Assembly (NCBI GenBank): GCA_016432585.1
Contig: CP066696.1
Span: forward strand, 452,113 to 516,112
Length of the DNA: 64,000 nucleotides
DNA from: Candidatus Saccharibacteria bacterium
Lineage (GTDB): Bacteria; Patescibacteriota; Saccharimonadia; Saccharimonadales; Saccharimonadaceae
Direction: 5' to 3'
The notes beneath the pieces are model-generated. The model searched no databases and had not been told where the DNA came from. It was given only the letters and a program-made list of their open reading frames with translations. Made by a program: the position numbers and the translations under genes. Each line of letters begins with the position of its first letter. The stretch's first letter is position 1. Of the stretch, positions 16,724 through 26,497 are shown one piece after another.

Positions 16724-17536
16724 CTACTTTTTTACGGCAACCGCGACTCCAAGGCCGCTGTAGGTATGCTCATCGCCATCTTCACGAATAGAATTTGATG
16801 GATCGGTGCCGCCATTAAAAAGGACATGCATATTGTTGTTATGTAAAATGTCGGTTACGCCGTCGACGTCGACAGGGATAGCTGGTTTTGGAACGCCGCC
16901 TACTTCGTACCCCCGAGAGCCTCGCATGTACGCCATATAAAAGATGCCCCCTGGTAGCAGCGCACGGCAAATAAAGCGCATGAACTCTTCGTATTCGTCT
17001 TTTGATTCGGTCGCTGACTCGGGTCCGTGCTCTACGGCTATGGCGTAGCGGCTATTCTTGGCGAGTTCGCGCATGTCCTCGGTATGGACATGCCCTGAGG
17101 CAAGTCTGCCGGCGAGTTGAAACGACCCATCCCAATCTGGGTGAGCGGCAGTGTAGTCTTTTTGGTGTGGCGTCCAGATACCAAGATCACCGAGCGCAAG
17201 ACGACTCATGGTGTCGCGGGTTAGGTCTGTTGTGCTTATTTCGCGGTCGCTTACATCAATAAATCCACCTCGTTCTGGCGTTTTTATGAGCGGTGCTATA
17301 ACAGCGGCACCGCGGGGGACTCCCCCTGCGGCGATTAGTGTTCCGTGCGGCAAAGCGCCGAAGAGGTCTTGGTGTCGTGCATGAGCGGCGAGAGCGGCAA
17401 TAGCAATGCTGCCGACATAAATATCCTCGGGCGCAAGCCTTAGATAATTCCCCGACCGGTAGCGGTCGAGTTCGGTCTTTTGCCATTTCCAATCCACCTG
17501 GTCTGTTGTAATGGGTTGTTTGCAACTTTCGCTCAT
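16724..17536 (-). CDS. Predicted SAM-dependent methyltransferase-like protein
   Basis: Exact function not recognised. The roughly 270-aa protein shows features of a class I methyltransferase fold: GTLIAAGGVPRGAAVIAP in place of the SAM loop, GGFIDVSDREI resembling the acidic motif II, and RALLPGGIFYMAYMRGSRGY as the motif preceding strand 5. The Gly-rich loop is not canonical, so catalytic activity is uncertain. The start was set to the ATG with AGGGAG 5 bases upstream. It is divergent from a TrmB-type regulator that may control it, and convergent with clpP with only 5 bases between the stops. Confidence 0.55.
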   Translation of the reverse strand: MSESCKQPITTDQVDWKWQKTELDRYRSGNYLRLAPEDIYVGSIAIAALAAHARHQDLFGALPHGTLIAAGGVPRGAAVIAPLIKTPERGGFIDVSDREISTTDLTRDTMSRLALGDLGIWTPHQKDYTAAHPDWDGSFQLAGRLASGHVHTEDMRELAKNSRYAIAVEHGPESATESKDEYEEFMRFICRALLPGGIFYMAYMRGSRGYEVGGVPKPAIPVDVDGVTDILHNNNMHVLFNGGTDPSNSIREDGDEHTYSGLGVAVAVKK

Positions 17537-17590
17537 TCTATCTCCCTTGTGAATAGACAATGTAGCCTTTTATTACAAAGAAGGGTAAAC

Positions 17591-17608
17591 TGTTCAACAT
17601 AATGAACA
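17591..17608. promoter_or_regulatory. Palindrome overlapping the start of the TrmB-type regulator
   Basis: TGTTCA-ACATAA-TGAACA is a perfect 6+6 inverted repeat spanning the ATG of the regulator gene. It is a plausible autoregulatory operator. No factor has been shown to bind it. Confidence 0.4.
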
Positions 17609-18378
17609 ACAAGCAACGTCTACAAGAGCAGCTAGCAAAACTTAACATCTCAAACGATGAGGCGAAACTATATATTGAGTTGCTTGAGAAGCCGAACACA
17701 CATCTGCAGCTTGCACGAGCCACGGGCGTTAATCGTACTAAAGTCTATCGACTCATCGAACAACTTGAAAAACGAGGTCTTGTGTCGCGTCGAACAGATG
17801 ACCGAGGAACATTTTTAGTGGCGAACGATCCGAACGCGCTAGAGATTAGTTTGGTTGTCCAAGAAGAAAAGCTGAGATATCAGCGGAATATCCTTAGTGA
17901 TATAATTCCTTCGCTTCGCTCACACTTTAAAGATCCTAAGAATCCATTTACTATTCAAACGTACGAGGGCCCCGAGGGGTTACGGCAAATGCAGTGGCAT
18001 GAACTGCAAACAAAGGGCGACCTGTTAGTATTTGGTAACTCGACGATCGAAGATATGGTAGCGGATCATTACTGGGCGGAAAAAATGAGATGTCGAACGG
18101 CGGAACGTGGCTATAGGACTCGTGAAATCTATAATGAGCCGAATAGACTGCCGGACTTCACGTCTAACCAGGAGTTTCTTGCGCTTTATGAGGCGCGTCG
18201 TGTGCCAGAAGAAAGCCTTCCCGTCGCGACGCCTATGGTTATTTACAATAACACCGTGGCAATTTATCAGTTTACCGGGGAAAAGCGTGTTGGCGTAGAG
18301 ATTGTAAACGAAGGGTTTGCGCGAACGATGCGTAGTATTTTCGAGCTTTATTGGCAGTCTGCTGAAAAAATAGAATAA
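17602..18378 (+). CDS. TrmB-family transcriptional regulator
   Basis: DNA-binding regulator of 258 aa. Residues about 5-75 form a winged HTH of the TrmB type (LQLARATGVNRTKVYRLIEQLEKRGLV), followed by a helical linker and a C-terminal domain of about 150 residues (TYEGPEGLRQMQWHELQTKGD) that may sense a ligand. TrmB proteins usually respond to sugars; the effector here is unknown. The divergent methyltransferase-like gene is the obvious candidate target. Confidence 0.8.
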   Translation: MNNKQRLQEQLAKLNISNDEAKLYIELLEKPNTHLQLARATGVNRTKVYRLIEQLEKRGLVSRRTDDRGTFLVANDPNALEISLVVQEEKLRYQRNILSDIIPSLRSHFKDPKNPFTIQTYEGPEGLRQMQWHELQTKGDLLVFGNSTIEDMVADHYWAEKMRCRTAERGYRTREIYNEPNRLPDFTSNQEFLALYEARRVPEESLPVATPMVIYNNTVAIYQFTGEKRVGVEIVNEGFARTMRSIFELYWQSAEKIE

Positions 18379-18558
18379 ATAACGTCTGCTTATACTTGAC
18401 GATTTGCACAACATGCCTCACAATACGTATCAAGAAGTAGTGTAGTTGTGGTTATTTATGCTCTCTGGAAGGTGGCAACATCAGACGAGCAATCACAAGT
18501 AGGATCTTCGGCGCCGATCTAACCACTAAACAATTTAATTATGCGAGGAGCAAAAAGC

Positions 18559-21500
18559 GTGGCAAAAACCAAGCCTGATGCGGCTAAGCGTGTTTTCTTT
18601 ACCCAAGATGACACTGCTTTACCGATACCTAATCTCATCGCTCACCAAAAAGATTCTTGGCGTGAATTCGTCGAGACTGGTTTGAGCGAAATATTTGCAG
18701 AACTTAACCCAATCGAGGATTACACCGGTCAAAAACTCGAATTGCGTTTTAAAGGATACGAATTCCAAGATCCTAAAACGAGTGAACAAGACGCCAAAGA
18801 AAACAACCTAACGTTCGACGCGCCGCTTCACGCGACCGTAGAGCTAACAAACAAGGTAACTGGCGAAGTTAAAGAGCAAGAAATCTACCTTGGTGACTAC
18901 CCATGGATGACCGACCGCGGAACATTTGTTATCAACGGTACCGAGCGTGTTGTTGTTTCACAGCTTATCCGTTCTGCTGGTGTGTTCTTTACTGCCGACA
19001 AAGCTGCTGCCCGTAACTACTACGGCGCAAAGCTTATTCCAGGCCGTGGTGCATGGCTCGAATTCGAGACCGCAAGCAACGGTACTATTTACGTAAAGAT
19101 CGACCGTCGCCGCAAATTGCCTGTAACGACACTTCTCCGTGCCCTTGGCCACAACAAAACCAGTGAAATTAAGTCGCTTTTTGCTGATGTTGACACTGGT
19201 GAAGTAAAATACATCGACGCCACTCTCGAAAAAGATCCAGCTCGTGGTTCAAACGAAGCATTGATCGAAGTTTACCGCCGCCTCCGACCAGGCGATCTTG
19301 CGACGGTTGATAACGCGCGCAGCATGATCGAGCGCATGTTCTTTGATTTCAAGCGCTTTGACTACTCTCGTGTTGGACGCTACAAGCTTAACCAGCGCCT
19401 TGGCCTTGAAGTGCCAAACACTACTGAAAACCGCGTTTTCCAGATGAGCGATCTTATCGCTATCATCCGCGAAATCGTACGTCTTAACAACACCCAAGAA
19501 GCTGCCGATGACATCGACGCGCTTTCAAACCGCCGAGTCAAGCTTGTTGGTGAACTTGTTGCCCGCCAGTTCCGCGTTGGTATGCTCCGCATGCAACGTA
19601 ACGCTATGGATCGCATGTCTATGTCTGACATCGAAGCTGTTACCCCTGGTCAACTTATTAACGCCCGCCCAGTCGTGGCTGCTGTTCGCGAGTTCTTTGC
19701 CAGTTCTCAGCTTTCGCAGCTTATGGACGAGGTTAACCCACTTTCAGAGCTTTCACACAAGCGCCGCCTCAGCTCTATGGGTCCTGGTGGACTTTCACGC
19801 GAGCGCGCAGGCTTTGACGTTCGTGATGCCCACCCAACGCACTACGGCCGCCTCAGCTCCGTTGAGACGCCGGAAGGCGCGAACATCGGTCTTGTTCTTA
19901 ACCTTGCAACCTACGCACGCGTTAACGAGTACGGCTTTATCGAAACTCCTTACCGCAAGGTAGTAAACGGTAAAGTTACCGATGAAATCGTGTACCTCGA
20001 CGCCGCGCACGAACTTACCGAAGTTATTGCCGACGCCGGTGCTAAGCTAAACGCCGATGGTTCATTTGTTGCCGAGCGTGTAAGTGCTCGTAACAACCTC
20101 AACCCTGAGCAGGTTGACGTTTCCGAGGTTACCTACATGGACGCCGCTAACAAGCAGATCCTTGGGCCACCAGACAGCCTCATTCCATTTATCGAGAAGA
20201 ACCGTGTTGACCGATCATTGACCGGTACGAACATGCAGAAGCAAGCAGTTCCTCTTTTGACACCACAAGCACCTACGGTTGGTACGGGTATCGAGGCAGA
20301 AGTTGCCAAAAACACCAGCCAATTGGTTCTTGCTGAAGGCGATGGTGAAGTTGTGCGTGCAGACGCCGATGAAATCCATGTTAAATACAAAGACGGTGTA
20401 AAGATTTACGAATTGATTCACTTCGCTAAATCAAACGACGACCGTTCAATCAACCAAAAAACACGCGTTATGCGTGGTGACAAGGTAAAAGCTGGCGACG
20501 TTCTTATCGAAGGTGCTTCTATTGCCGACGGTGAAATCGCACTTGGCCGCGACCTTACGGTTGCCTTCATGCCTTGGGGTGGCTACAACATGGACGACGC
20601 GATCGTACTTTCGAACCGTATCGTTCAAGACGACGCTCTAACGAGCATCAACATCAAGGACTACACTGTTGAAGTTCGTGAAACCAAGCTGGGTCCAGAG
20701 ATCGTTACTCGCGACATTCCAAACGTGAGTGAAGAATCGCTTCGTCACCTCGACGAAAACGGTATCGTTCAAGTTGGTTCAGAGGTTAAGGCTGGTGACG
20801 TGCTTGTTGGTAAGATTACGCCAAAGGGTGAGCAAGAGCTCAGCTCTGAAGAACGTCTTCTTCGCGCTATCTTTGGTGAAAAAGCCAAGGATGTCCGTGA
20901 TACTTCACAGCGCATGAACAACGCTGGTGGTGGTAAGGTTGTTGGCGTTAAGATCTTTAGCCGTGAGAACGGCCATGAACTTAAGGCTGGTGTGCTTATG
21001 CAAATCCAGATTTTCGTTGCACAACTTCGCAAAATTAGCGTTGGTGACAAGCTTGCTGGTCGTCACGGTAACAAGGGTGTTGTTGCAAAGATTCTTGCAC
21101 CAGAAGACATGCCTTTCATGGAAGACGGTACTCCTGTTGATGTGGTACTAAACCCACTCGGTGTGCCATCTCGTATGAACATTGGTCAGCTATTTGAAAC
21201 ACACCTTGGTATGGCAGCACGAGCACTTGGCTACAAGGTTGCAACACCTCCATTTAACGGTGTTCCAAACGAAGTAATCAGCGACGAGCTTGAAAAAGCC
21301 GGCTACGCCCGCGACGGTAAAAGCCAGCTATTCGACGGCCGCACCGGTGAACCATTTGAAGAGCGTACCACCGTTGGTGTTATGCATATCATTAAGCTTC
21401 ACCACATGGTAAGTGACAAGATTCACGCCCGCTCGACTGGCCCATACACTATGGTTACCCAGCAGCCACTTGGTGGTAAGGCGCAAAACGGTGGTCAGCG

Positions 21501-21915
21501 ATTTGGTGAGATGGAGGTTTGGGCACTTGAAGCATATGGTGCCGCAACAACTCTTCAGGAAATGCTGACAATCAAGTCCGACGACGTGTACGGACGCGCA
21601 AAAGCCTACGAGTCTATCATTAAAGACGAGCCTATTGTTGGCCCTAAGCTTCCAGAGTCATTCAACGTGCTCGTGAAAGAGCTTCAGGGACTTGGTCTTC
21701 GCGTTGATCTTCTTGATGAATCAGAAGATGCAGCAGTCGACGCCGAGCAAGTGATTGCTAGCGCTGGCCCTGCAAAGACCGTTCCAGCATCTGTCCTTGG
21801 TGACGATGACGACGATGTAGAAACTGTTCTTGATGAAGCCGACGAACTTGGCGACCTTGAAGATGGAATAAGTATCCAAGATATTGATGAATTAGAAGAA
21901 AGGAAGGAGGCGTAA
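18559..21915 (+). CDS. rpoB: RNA polymerase beta subunit
   Basis: Catalytic core subunit of RNA polymerase, 1118 aa from a GTG start that has GAGGAG 8 bases upstream; the upstream ATG at 18541 overlaps that ribosome site and was rejected. Conserved blocks include SSQLSQLMDEVNPLSELSHK (rifampicin region), GRLSSVETPEGANIG, GGYNMDDAIVLS and GRHGNKGVV. The protein contains no cysteine at all. Rifampicin-contact positions are mostly conserved, but E. coli L533 corresponds to Met and P564 to Ala. The C-terminus carries an acidic DDDDDVE tail. About 180 bases of leader precede it; only a weak TTGACG...CACAAT promoter is visible there. Confidence 0.97.
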   Translation: MAKTKPDAAKRVFFTQDDTALPIPNLIAHQKDSWREFVETGLSEIFAELNPIEDYTGQKLELRFKGYEFQDPKTSEQDAKENNLTFDAPLHATVELTNKVTGEVKEQEIYLGDYPWMTDRGTFVINGTERVVVSQLIRSAGVFFTADKAAARNYYGAKLIPGRGAWLEFETASNGTIYVKIDRRRKLPVTTLLRALGHNKTSEIKSLFADVDTGEVKYIDATLEKDPARGSNEALIEVYRRLRPGDLATVDNARSMIERMFFDFKRFDYSRVGRYKLNQRLGLEVPNTTENRVFQMSDLIAIIREIVRLNNTQEAADDIDALSNRRVKLVGELVARQFRVGMLRMQRNAMDRMSMSDIEAVTPGQLINARPVVAAVREFFASSQLSQLMDEVNPLSELSHKRRLSSMGPGGLSRERAGFDVRDAHPTHYGRLSSVETPEGANIGLVLNLATYARVNEYGFIETPYRKVVNGKVTDEIVYLDAAHELTEVIADAGAKLNADGSFVAERVSARNNLNPEQVDVSEVTYMDAANKQILGPPDSLIPFIEKNRVDRSLTGTNMQKQAVPLLTPQAPTVGTGIEAEVAKNTSQLVLAEGDGEVVRADADEIHVKYKDGVKIYELIHFAKSNDDRSINQKTRVMRGDKVKAGDVLIEGASIADGEIALGRDLTVAFMPWGGYNMDDAIVLSNRIVQDDALTSINIKDYTVEVRETKLGPEIVTRDIPNVSEESLRHLDENGIVQVGSEVKAGDVLVGKITPKGEQELSSEERLLRAIFGEKAKDVRDTSQRMNNAGGGKVVGVKIFSRENGHELKAGVLMQIQIFVAQLRKISVGDKLAGRHGNKGVVAKILAPEDMPFMEDGTPVDVVLNPLGVPSRMNIGQLFETHLGMAARALGYKVATPPFNGVPNEVISDELEKAGYARDGKSQLFDGRTGEPFEERTTVGVMHIIKLHHMVSDKIHARSTGPYTMVTQQPLGGKAQNGGQRFGEMEVWALEAYGAATTLQEMLTIKSDDVYGRAKAYESIIKDEPIVGPKLPESFNVLVKELQGLGLRVDLLDESEDAAVDAEQVIASAGPAKTVPASVLGDDDDDVETVLDEADELGDLEDGISIQDIDELEERKEA

Positions 21916-21916
21916 G

Positions 21917-24900
21917 ATGAGTCGAGTTATCGCCAACAACGGTATCGCTGATTTTGACGCAGTTCGTCTGGCAGTTGCCAGCCCTGAGGATATCCTCAAG
22001 TGGAGCTACGGTGAAGTTACCAAGCCTGAAACGATTAACTACCGTACCCAAAAGCCAGAGCGCGACGGACTATTCTGTGAGCGAATTTTCGGCCCAACCA
22101 AAGACGTCAACATTCATGACAACAAGCTAAAAGGTGTTCGTTCACGCGAAGCTGCTGTCGACAAGAACGGCGAATTGGTTACTAAATCAATCGTTCGACG
22201 TGAGCGTATGGGACACATCCAGCTTGCTGCGCCTGTAGCGCACATCTGGTTTATGCGTGGCACTCCTAGCGCTATGAGCTTGCTCCTTGGCATTACGGTT
22301 CGTAACCTCGAACGCATTGCATACTTTGCAACTTACGTTGTTCTGAATGTCGATGCTGAAAAGCGCGACCAAATGCTTGCCGACCTAGAAGCCGAAACCG
22401 AAGCAGGGCGCGCAGCGATTAAAATCCGCTACGAACGCGAAGCTTCAGCCGACGGTGCAGACGTAAAAGCACTTGCCGAGCAACAATCACGTGAAGTTGA
22501 AGAACTCAACGACATGTACACTGTTAAGAAAGCGCAGCTTGAAAGTCTTGTAAAGGGTGCACTTATCAACGAAACCGACTACCGTAACCTTCCAGAAGAA
22601 TACGAAGAATTGGTTGAAGTTGGTATGGGTGGAACCGCTATGAAAGCGCTCCTCGACGAAATCGACCTCCCAACGCTTATTGGCCAGCTTAGCGAAGAAG
22701 TCGCCGGCGCCAAAGGTCAGCGTGAGAAGAAGCTTCTTAAGCGCCTTAAGGTGCTAGAAGGTATGCACGCCGCTGGTATTAAGCCAAGCAGCCTTACCTG
22801 GACGGTACTTCCTGTGATTCCACCGGATCTTCGCCCTATGGTGCAGCTAACTGGTGGCCGTTTTGCAACAAGCGACCTAAACGACCTCTACCGTCGCGTT
22901 ATCAACCGTAATAACCGTCTTAAAAAGCTTATCGACCTCAATGCGCCAGAAGTAATTCGCCGCAACGAAATGCGCATGCTTCAAGAGGCTGTTGACGCAT
23001 TGATCGACAACAGCGCAGCCCGTGGTGGTCGTGCCGTTAACGCAACAGGTGGCCGTCGCCGTCTTAAATCAATCAGCGATATGCTTAAGGGTAAGCAGGG
23101 TCGTTTCCGCCAGAACCTTCTTGGTAAGCGTGTCGACTACTCTGGTCGTTCAGTTATCGTGGTTGGTCCTAAGCTTAAGATTCACCAGTGTGGTCTTCCT
23201 AAGCAGATGGCCCTCGAACTGTTCAAGCCATTCGTTATTAGCTGGTTGATCCGTGGCGAGCACGCTCACAACATCCGTAGTGCCACTCGCTTGATCGAAG
23301 CTGGCGATACGCTTGTATGGGACGCGCTTGACGCAGTTATCGAAGGTAAGTACGTTCTCTTGAACCGTGCACCATCACTCCACCGTCTTTCAATTCAGGC
23401 CTTCCAGCCAGTACTTGTAGAAGGTAAGGCGATTCAGCTGCACCCACTTGTCGCCAACGGATTTAACGCCGACTACGACGGTGACCAGATGGCTGTCCAC
23501 CTTCCGCTTTCTAAAGAGGCTCAGCGTGAAGCTCGTGAACTCATGAGCGCAACTAACAACCTCTTGAAGCCAGCCGATGGTGCGCCAGTACTTAACATCG
23601 GTCAGGACGTTGTTCTTGGTAACTACTACCTAACCTACGAAAAGCCAGCCGCACAGACCGAAAACGTAAAAGCCTACAGCTCTGTCTACGAAGCCGAAAT
23701 GGCCTACGACGCTAAAAAGCTTCAGCTTCAAACGCCAATTCGTGTTCTTGCAAAGGGTAAAATCCGCGAAACAACACTTGGTCGCGTTTTCTTCAACGAA
23801 ATTCTGCCAGCTGATTATCCATTCGACAACTCGGTACAGAACAAGAAGCAGCTAAAGCGCGTTCTTGCAAAGATCTTCAACACCTACGGTGCCGAAGAAA
23901 CAGCAAAGACCGCTGACCGCATGAAGGGTCTTGCATTCCGCTTTGCAACAATCGCCGCTGTATCAACAGGTAAAGACGACTACCTCCACTTCGACGAGAT
24001 CAGTGAATTCGTAGCAGAAGGCGACGCAAAGACTGCGCTCATCTCTGAGCAGTTCGACCAAGGTCTTATCACCGAAGACGAGCGTTACAATCTTACTGTT
24101 GCCTCATGGCGTTCAATCGACCGTCAGGTTACCGAGTTCTTGCAGAGTAAGCTAAAGGACATGGACACCAGCATTAGCGTTATGGTTAACTCTGGTGCGC
24201 GTGGTGATATTAGCAACGTTAAGCTTGCAAGCGCCATGGTTGGTATCATGGTGGACGCAGCGAACCGTGAGATTGAGCTTCCTATCCGTTCTAGCTACAA
24301 GCAGGGTCTTTCATCACTTGAGTCATTCGTGGCTACCCGTGGTGCGCGTAAGGGTCTGATTGACACCGCGCTTAAGACTGCTGACTCTGGTTACCTAACT
24401 CGCCGTTTGGTCGATGTATCACAAGATGTGTTCACCGTATCCGACGAAGAAAACGACGACGAAGGCTTTGCAATCGACCGTTCAGAATCTGCACTTACTA
24501 TGATCGACTTCGGCAACCGTCTTTACGGACGTTACACCGCCGAAGAAGTTCCTGGATTTGTTGGCAAAGACGAGCTCATTACCCGTGAGATCGCCGACGC
24601 TATCGAAGCAGATTCAAGCGTAACGAGTGTTAAAATCCAAAGCGTTCTTTCGACCAAGAACCTCCGTGGTATCCCACAAAAGAGCTATGGTATCGATATG
24701 GCAACCGGCCGTCTCGTTGCTAAGGCGCAACCTGTTGGTGTTATCGCCGCACAGTCTGTCGGTGAGCCTGGTACACAGCTAACGCTTCGTACCTTCCACG
24801 CCGGTGGTGTAGCTGGTGGAGACATCACCCAGGGTCTTCCTCGTGTTGAAGAGCTCTTCGAAGCACGAAGCCCTAAGGGTCAGGCACACATGACCGAAGT

Positions 24901-25747
24901 TACTGGTCTTGTCGACGTCTGGGAAGATGGCAAGAAGTACACCGTACAGGTAACGCCAGAGGCTGGTCATGTTGAGCGTATCGCGCTTGAAGGCCGCACG
25001 GTTACTGTAAAAGCTGGCAGCAATGTCAAGGTAGGTGATGTTCTTGCAACTGGTGAAAGCGAATCGAAGCCTCTTGTTGCGCCATTCGATGGTGTCGTAG
25101 AAGTTGCCGAAGATACGCTCGTACTTGCCGCAAACGCAAGCGCCCCTGTACGCTACGAAATCCCTGGCTCAACCCAGCTTGTTGTTCGTGCGGGTGACAC
25201 TGTTGAAGCAGGTGACCGTCTTACGATTGGTTCACTCAACCTTCACGACCTCATGCGCCTAAAGGGTACCGAAGCTGCACAGCGATACATTATTAACGAA
25301 GTTCTGCGTATTTACGCCGCACAGGGTCAAGACGTTGCCGACAAGCACCTCGAGATCATCGTGCGCCAGATGTTCAGCCGCGTTCAGGTTGAAGATCCAG
25401 GTGATACAGCGTTCGTTATGGGTGATATTGTTTCAAAGGCTGCTGTCGTTGAAGCAAACGCTATTGCCGCTGCTGAAGGCCGTGAACCTGCGCAGTACAC
25501 GCAACTCCTTCTTGGTATTACCAAGGTGTCTATCTGGAGCGACAGCTGGCTATCAGCCGCATCATTCCAAGACACGACCCGCGTTCTGATCAACGCCGCA
25601 ACAAGCGGACGCGCAGATCGCCTTAACGGTCTAAAGGAAAACGTTATTATCGGACGCAAGATTCCAGTTGGAACCGGCGCCGAGACGAACGAATACGAAG
25701 AGGACATCGAAAGCGAAATCGCCGAAGATATCCAACTCGCAGAGTAA
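21917..25747 (+). CDS. rpoC: RNA polymerase beta' subunit, zinc-site cysteines lost
   Basis: Catalytic core subunit, 1276 aa, with the NADYDGDQMAVHLPLS active-site motif, GKRVDYSGRSVIVVGP and QSVGEPGTQLTLRTFHAGG. Near the N-terminus a gap-free alignment to E. coli RpoC puts Ile66, Asp68, Val81 and Asn84 where the four zinc-1 cysteines should be. The second zinc site is also gone: TKNLRGIPQKSYGIDM replaces CETEFGVCAKCYGRDL, and the fourth ligand (E. coli C814) corresponds to an acidic residue. Only two cysteines were seen in the whole protein. It starts 1 base after the rpoB stop with a strong GGAGG. Confidence 0.97.
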   Translation: MSRVIANNGIADFDAVRLAVASPEDILKWSYGEVTKPETINYRTQKPERDGLFCERIFGPTKDVNIHDNKLKGVRSREAAVDKNGELVTKSIVRRERMGHIQLAAPVAHIWFMRGTPSAMSLLLGITVRNLERIAYFATYVVLNVDAEKRDQMLADLEAETEAGRAAIKIRYEREASADGADVKALAEQQSREVEELNDMYTVKKAQLESLVKGALINETDYRNLPEEYEELVEVGMGGTAMKALLDEIDLPTLIGQLSEEVAGAKGQREKKLLKRLKVLEGMHAAGIKPSSLTWTVLPVIPPDLRPMVQLTGGRFATSDLNDLYRRVINRNNRLKKLIDLNAPEVIRRNEMRMLQEAVDALIDNSAARGGRAVNATGGRRRLKSISDMLKGKQGRFRQNLLGKRVDYSGRSVIVVGPKLKIHQCGLPKQMALELFKPFVISWLIRGEHAHNIRSATRLIEAGDTLVWDALDAVIEGKYVLLNRAPSLHRLSIQAFQPVLVEGKAIQLHPLVANGFNADYDGDQMAVHLPLSKEAQREARELMSATNNLLKPADGAPVLNIGQDVVLGNYYLTYEKPAAQTENVKAYSSVYEAEMAYDAKKLQLQTPIRVLAKGKIRETTLGRVFFNEILPADYPFDNSVQNKKQLKRVLAKIFNTYGAEETAKTADRMKGLAFRFATIAAVSTGKDDYLHFDEISEFVAEGDAKTALISEQFDQGLITEDERYNLTVASWRSIDRQVTEFLQSKLKDMDTSISVMVNSGARGDISNVKLASAMVGIMVDAANREIELPIRSSYKQGLSSLESFVATRGARKGLIDTALKTADSGYLTRRLVDVSQDVFTVSDEENDDEGFAIDRSESALTMIDFGNRLYGRYTAEEVPGFVGKDELITREIADAIEADSSVTSVKIQSVLSTKNLRGIPQKSYGIDMATGRLVAKAQPVGVIAAQSVGEPGTQLTLRTFHAGGVAGGDITQGLPRVEELFEARSPKGQAHMTEVTGLVDVWEDGKKYTVQVTPEAGHVERIALEGRTVTVKAGSNVKVGDVLATGESESKPLVAPFDGVVEVAEDTLVLAANASAPVRYEIPGSTQLVVRAGDTVEAGDRLTIGSLNLHDLMRLKGTEAAQRYIINEVLRIYAAQGQDVADKHLEIIVRQMFSRVQVEDPGDTAFVMGDIVSKAAVVEANAIAAAEGREPAQYTQLLLGITKVSIWSDSWLSAASFQDTTRVLINAATSGRADRLNGLKENVIIGRKIPVGTGAETNEYEEDIESEIAEDIQLAE

Positions 25748-25763
25748 ACTGCCTAAAAACGAT

Positions 25764-25796
25764 AAAACACCCTGCAGAAATGTGGGGTGTTTTATA
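25764..25796. terminator. Intrinsic terminator after rpoC
   Basis: AAAACACCC pairs with GGGTGTTTT; U-tract on both strands. Confidence 0.8.
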
Positions 25797-25851
25797 TTGT
25801 ACGAAGGAGGTGGTATAGTAAAGGCGTCCAACTCGACCCAAGGGGGAAGTA

Positions 25852-26088
25852 ATGACTGCAGACGAGAGGCCTCAGTGCAAGCTGGGGCAGACGAATGGAT
25901 ACACGTTCGCCTCATCGGCGGACAGCTATCCATATGCGCGGGCATGCTACAGCGGATGTCCGCTGCTGGGGACGGACTTCTCTATCTCGTACGGAGTCGC
26001 GGCCGTCACCGTTACGGCAGCGCCTCGCTTATCTGCACGGAAGGTTCCTGGTCACTGCGTGCGTACGCGCACCGATTACGACTACTGA
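25852..26088 (+). CDS. GC-rich mini-gene, 78-aa product of unknown function
   Basis: Not recognised. It is preceded by a TGG-TATAGT extended -10 (25811-25819) and a GGGGG ribosome site. The product is Cys-rich for this genome (four Cys, including CPLLG and ACYSGC). Codon use is GC-rich. Overlapping frames are also open, so the frame is chosen on ribosome site and stop position. Its 3' end is followed by a nested hairpin. Confidence 0.4.
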   Translation: MTADERPQCKLGQTNGYTFASSADSYPYARACYSGCPLLGTDFSISYGVAAVTVTAAPRLSARKVPGHCVRTRTDYDY

Positions 26089-26098
26089 CGAGTTGACG

Positions 26099-26146
26099 AT
26101 GGGCAGCCTCTGGTCTCGCGACCGGGGCTGTCCAGGATTGCCCCAT
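26099..26146 (+). other. Nested RNA hairpin downstream of mini-gene
   Basis: ATGGG/CCCAT, AGCC/GGCT and GGTC/GACC helices stack around a TCGC loop. No U-tract follows. Confidence 0.45.
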
Positions 26147-26162
26147 ATCGAACAACCCACTC

Positions 26163-26191
26163 TTGACATTATTTATTCTATGTGTTAATAT
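26163..26191 (+). promoter_or_regulatory. Near-consensus sigma-70 promoter
   Basis: TTGACA, exactly 17 bases, TAATAT: close to the E. coli consensus and the strongest-looking promoter in the window. A CGTCCGT/ACGGACG hairpin (26200-26223) follows in the 5' leader. Confidence 0.8.
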
Positions 26192-26257
26192 TGCGCTAAC
26201 GTCCGTCTGTAATAGAAACGGACGCACCCTTCAGTACTAGCGATTGGACACATTTCC

Positions 26258-26395
26258 ATGATCCAGCTCATCCGCCGCGCCCTGCGTCCCGTTCCGTTCG
26301 GTACCTCGTCGCAGGCCGATCAGATGATCTTCGACCCGCACTGCACCCTCGCCGAGTGGCGCGATGCCATGAAGTTCCTGGCCGCCAGCCGCTGA
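26258..26395 (+). CDS. GC-rich mini-gene, 45-aa product
   Basis: Short ORF with codons NNC/NNG throughout. It starts with MIQLIRRALRPVPFGTSS and ends in EWRDAMKFLAASR. The amphipathic basic N-terminus and helical C-terminus are visible; the function is unknown. No clear Shine-Dalgarno is seen (CATTTCC precedes the ATG). The strong promoter upstream and terminator downstream support expression of this segment, either as a peptide or as RNA. Confidence 0.4.
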   Translation: MIQLIRRALRPVPFGTSSQADQMIFDPHCTLAEWRDAMKFLAASR

Positions 26396-26410
26396 AGACA
26401 CAATCGCCCG

Positions 26411-26490
26411 CCACGGGAGAGAAAAGTTCGGTAGAATGACCCCCTCATTCTTACCCTCTGGCCTCCTCTTGGTGGGCTTTTCTCTTTTCT
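26411..26490 (+). terminator. Terminator-like rod after the 45-aa mini-gene
   Basis: AGAGAAAAG (26418-26426) pairs with CTTTTCTCT (26477-26485), enclosing a GAATGA/TCATTC hairpin. A T-rich tail follows. Confidence 0.6.
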
Positions 26491-26497
26491 TGTATTA

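Noticed and set aside
25668-26188. Alternative frames overlapping the first mini-gene (142 and 97 aa)
   Set aside because: One frame begins inside rpoC and crosses its terminator, the other lacks a ribosome site and crosses the downstream RNA rod.
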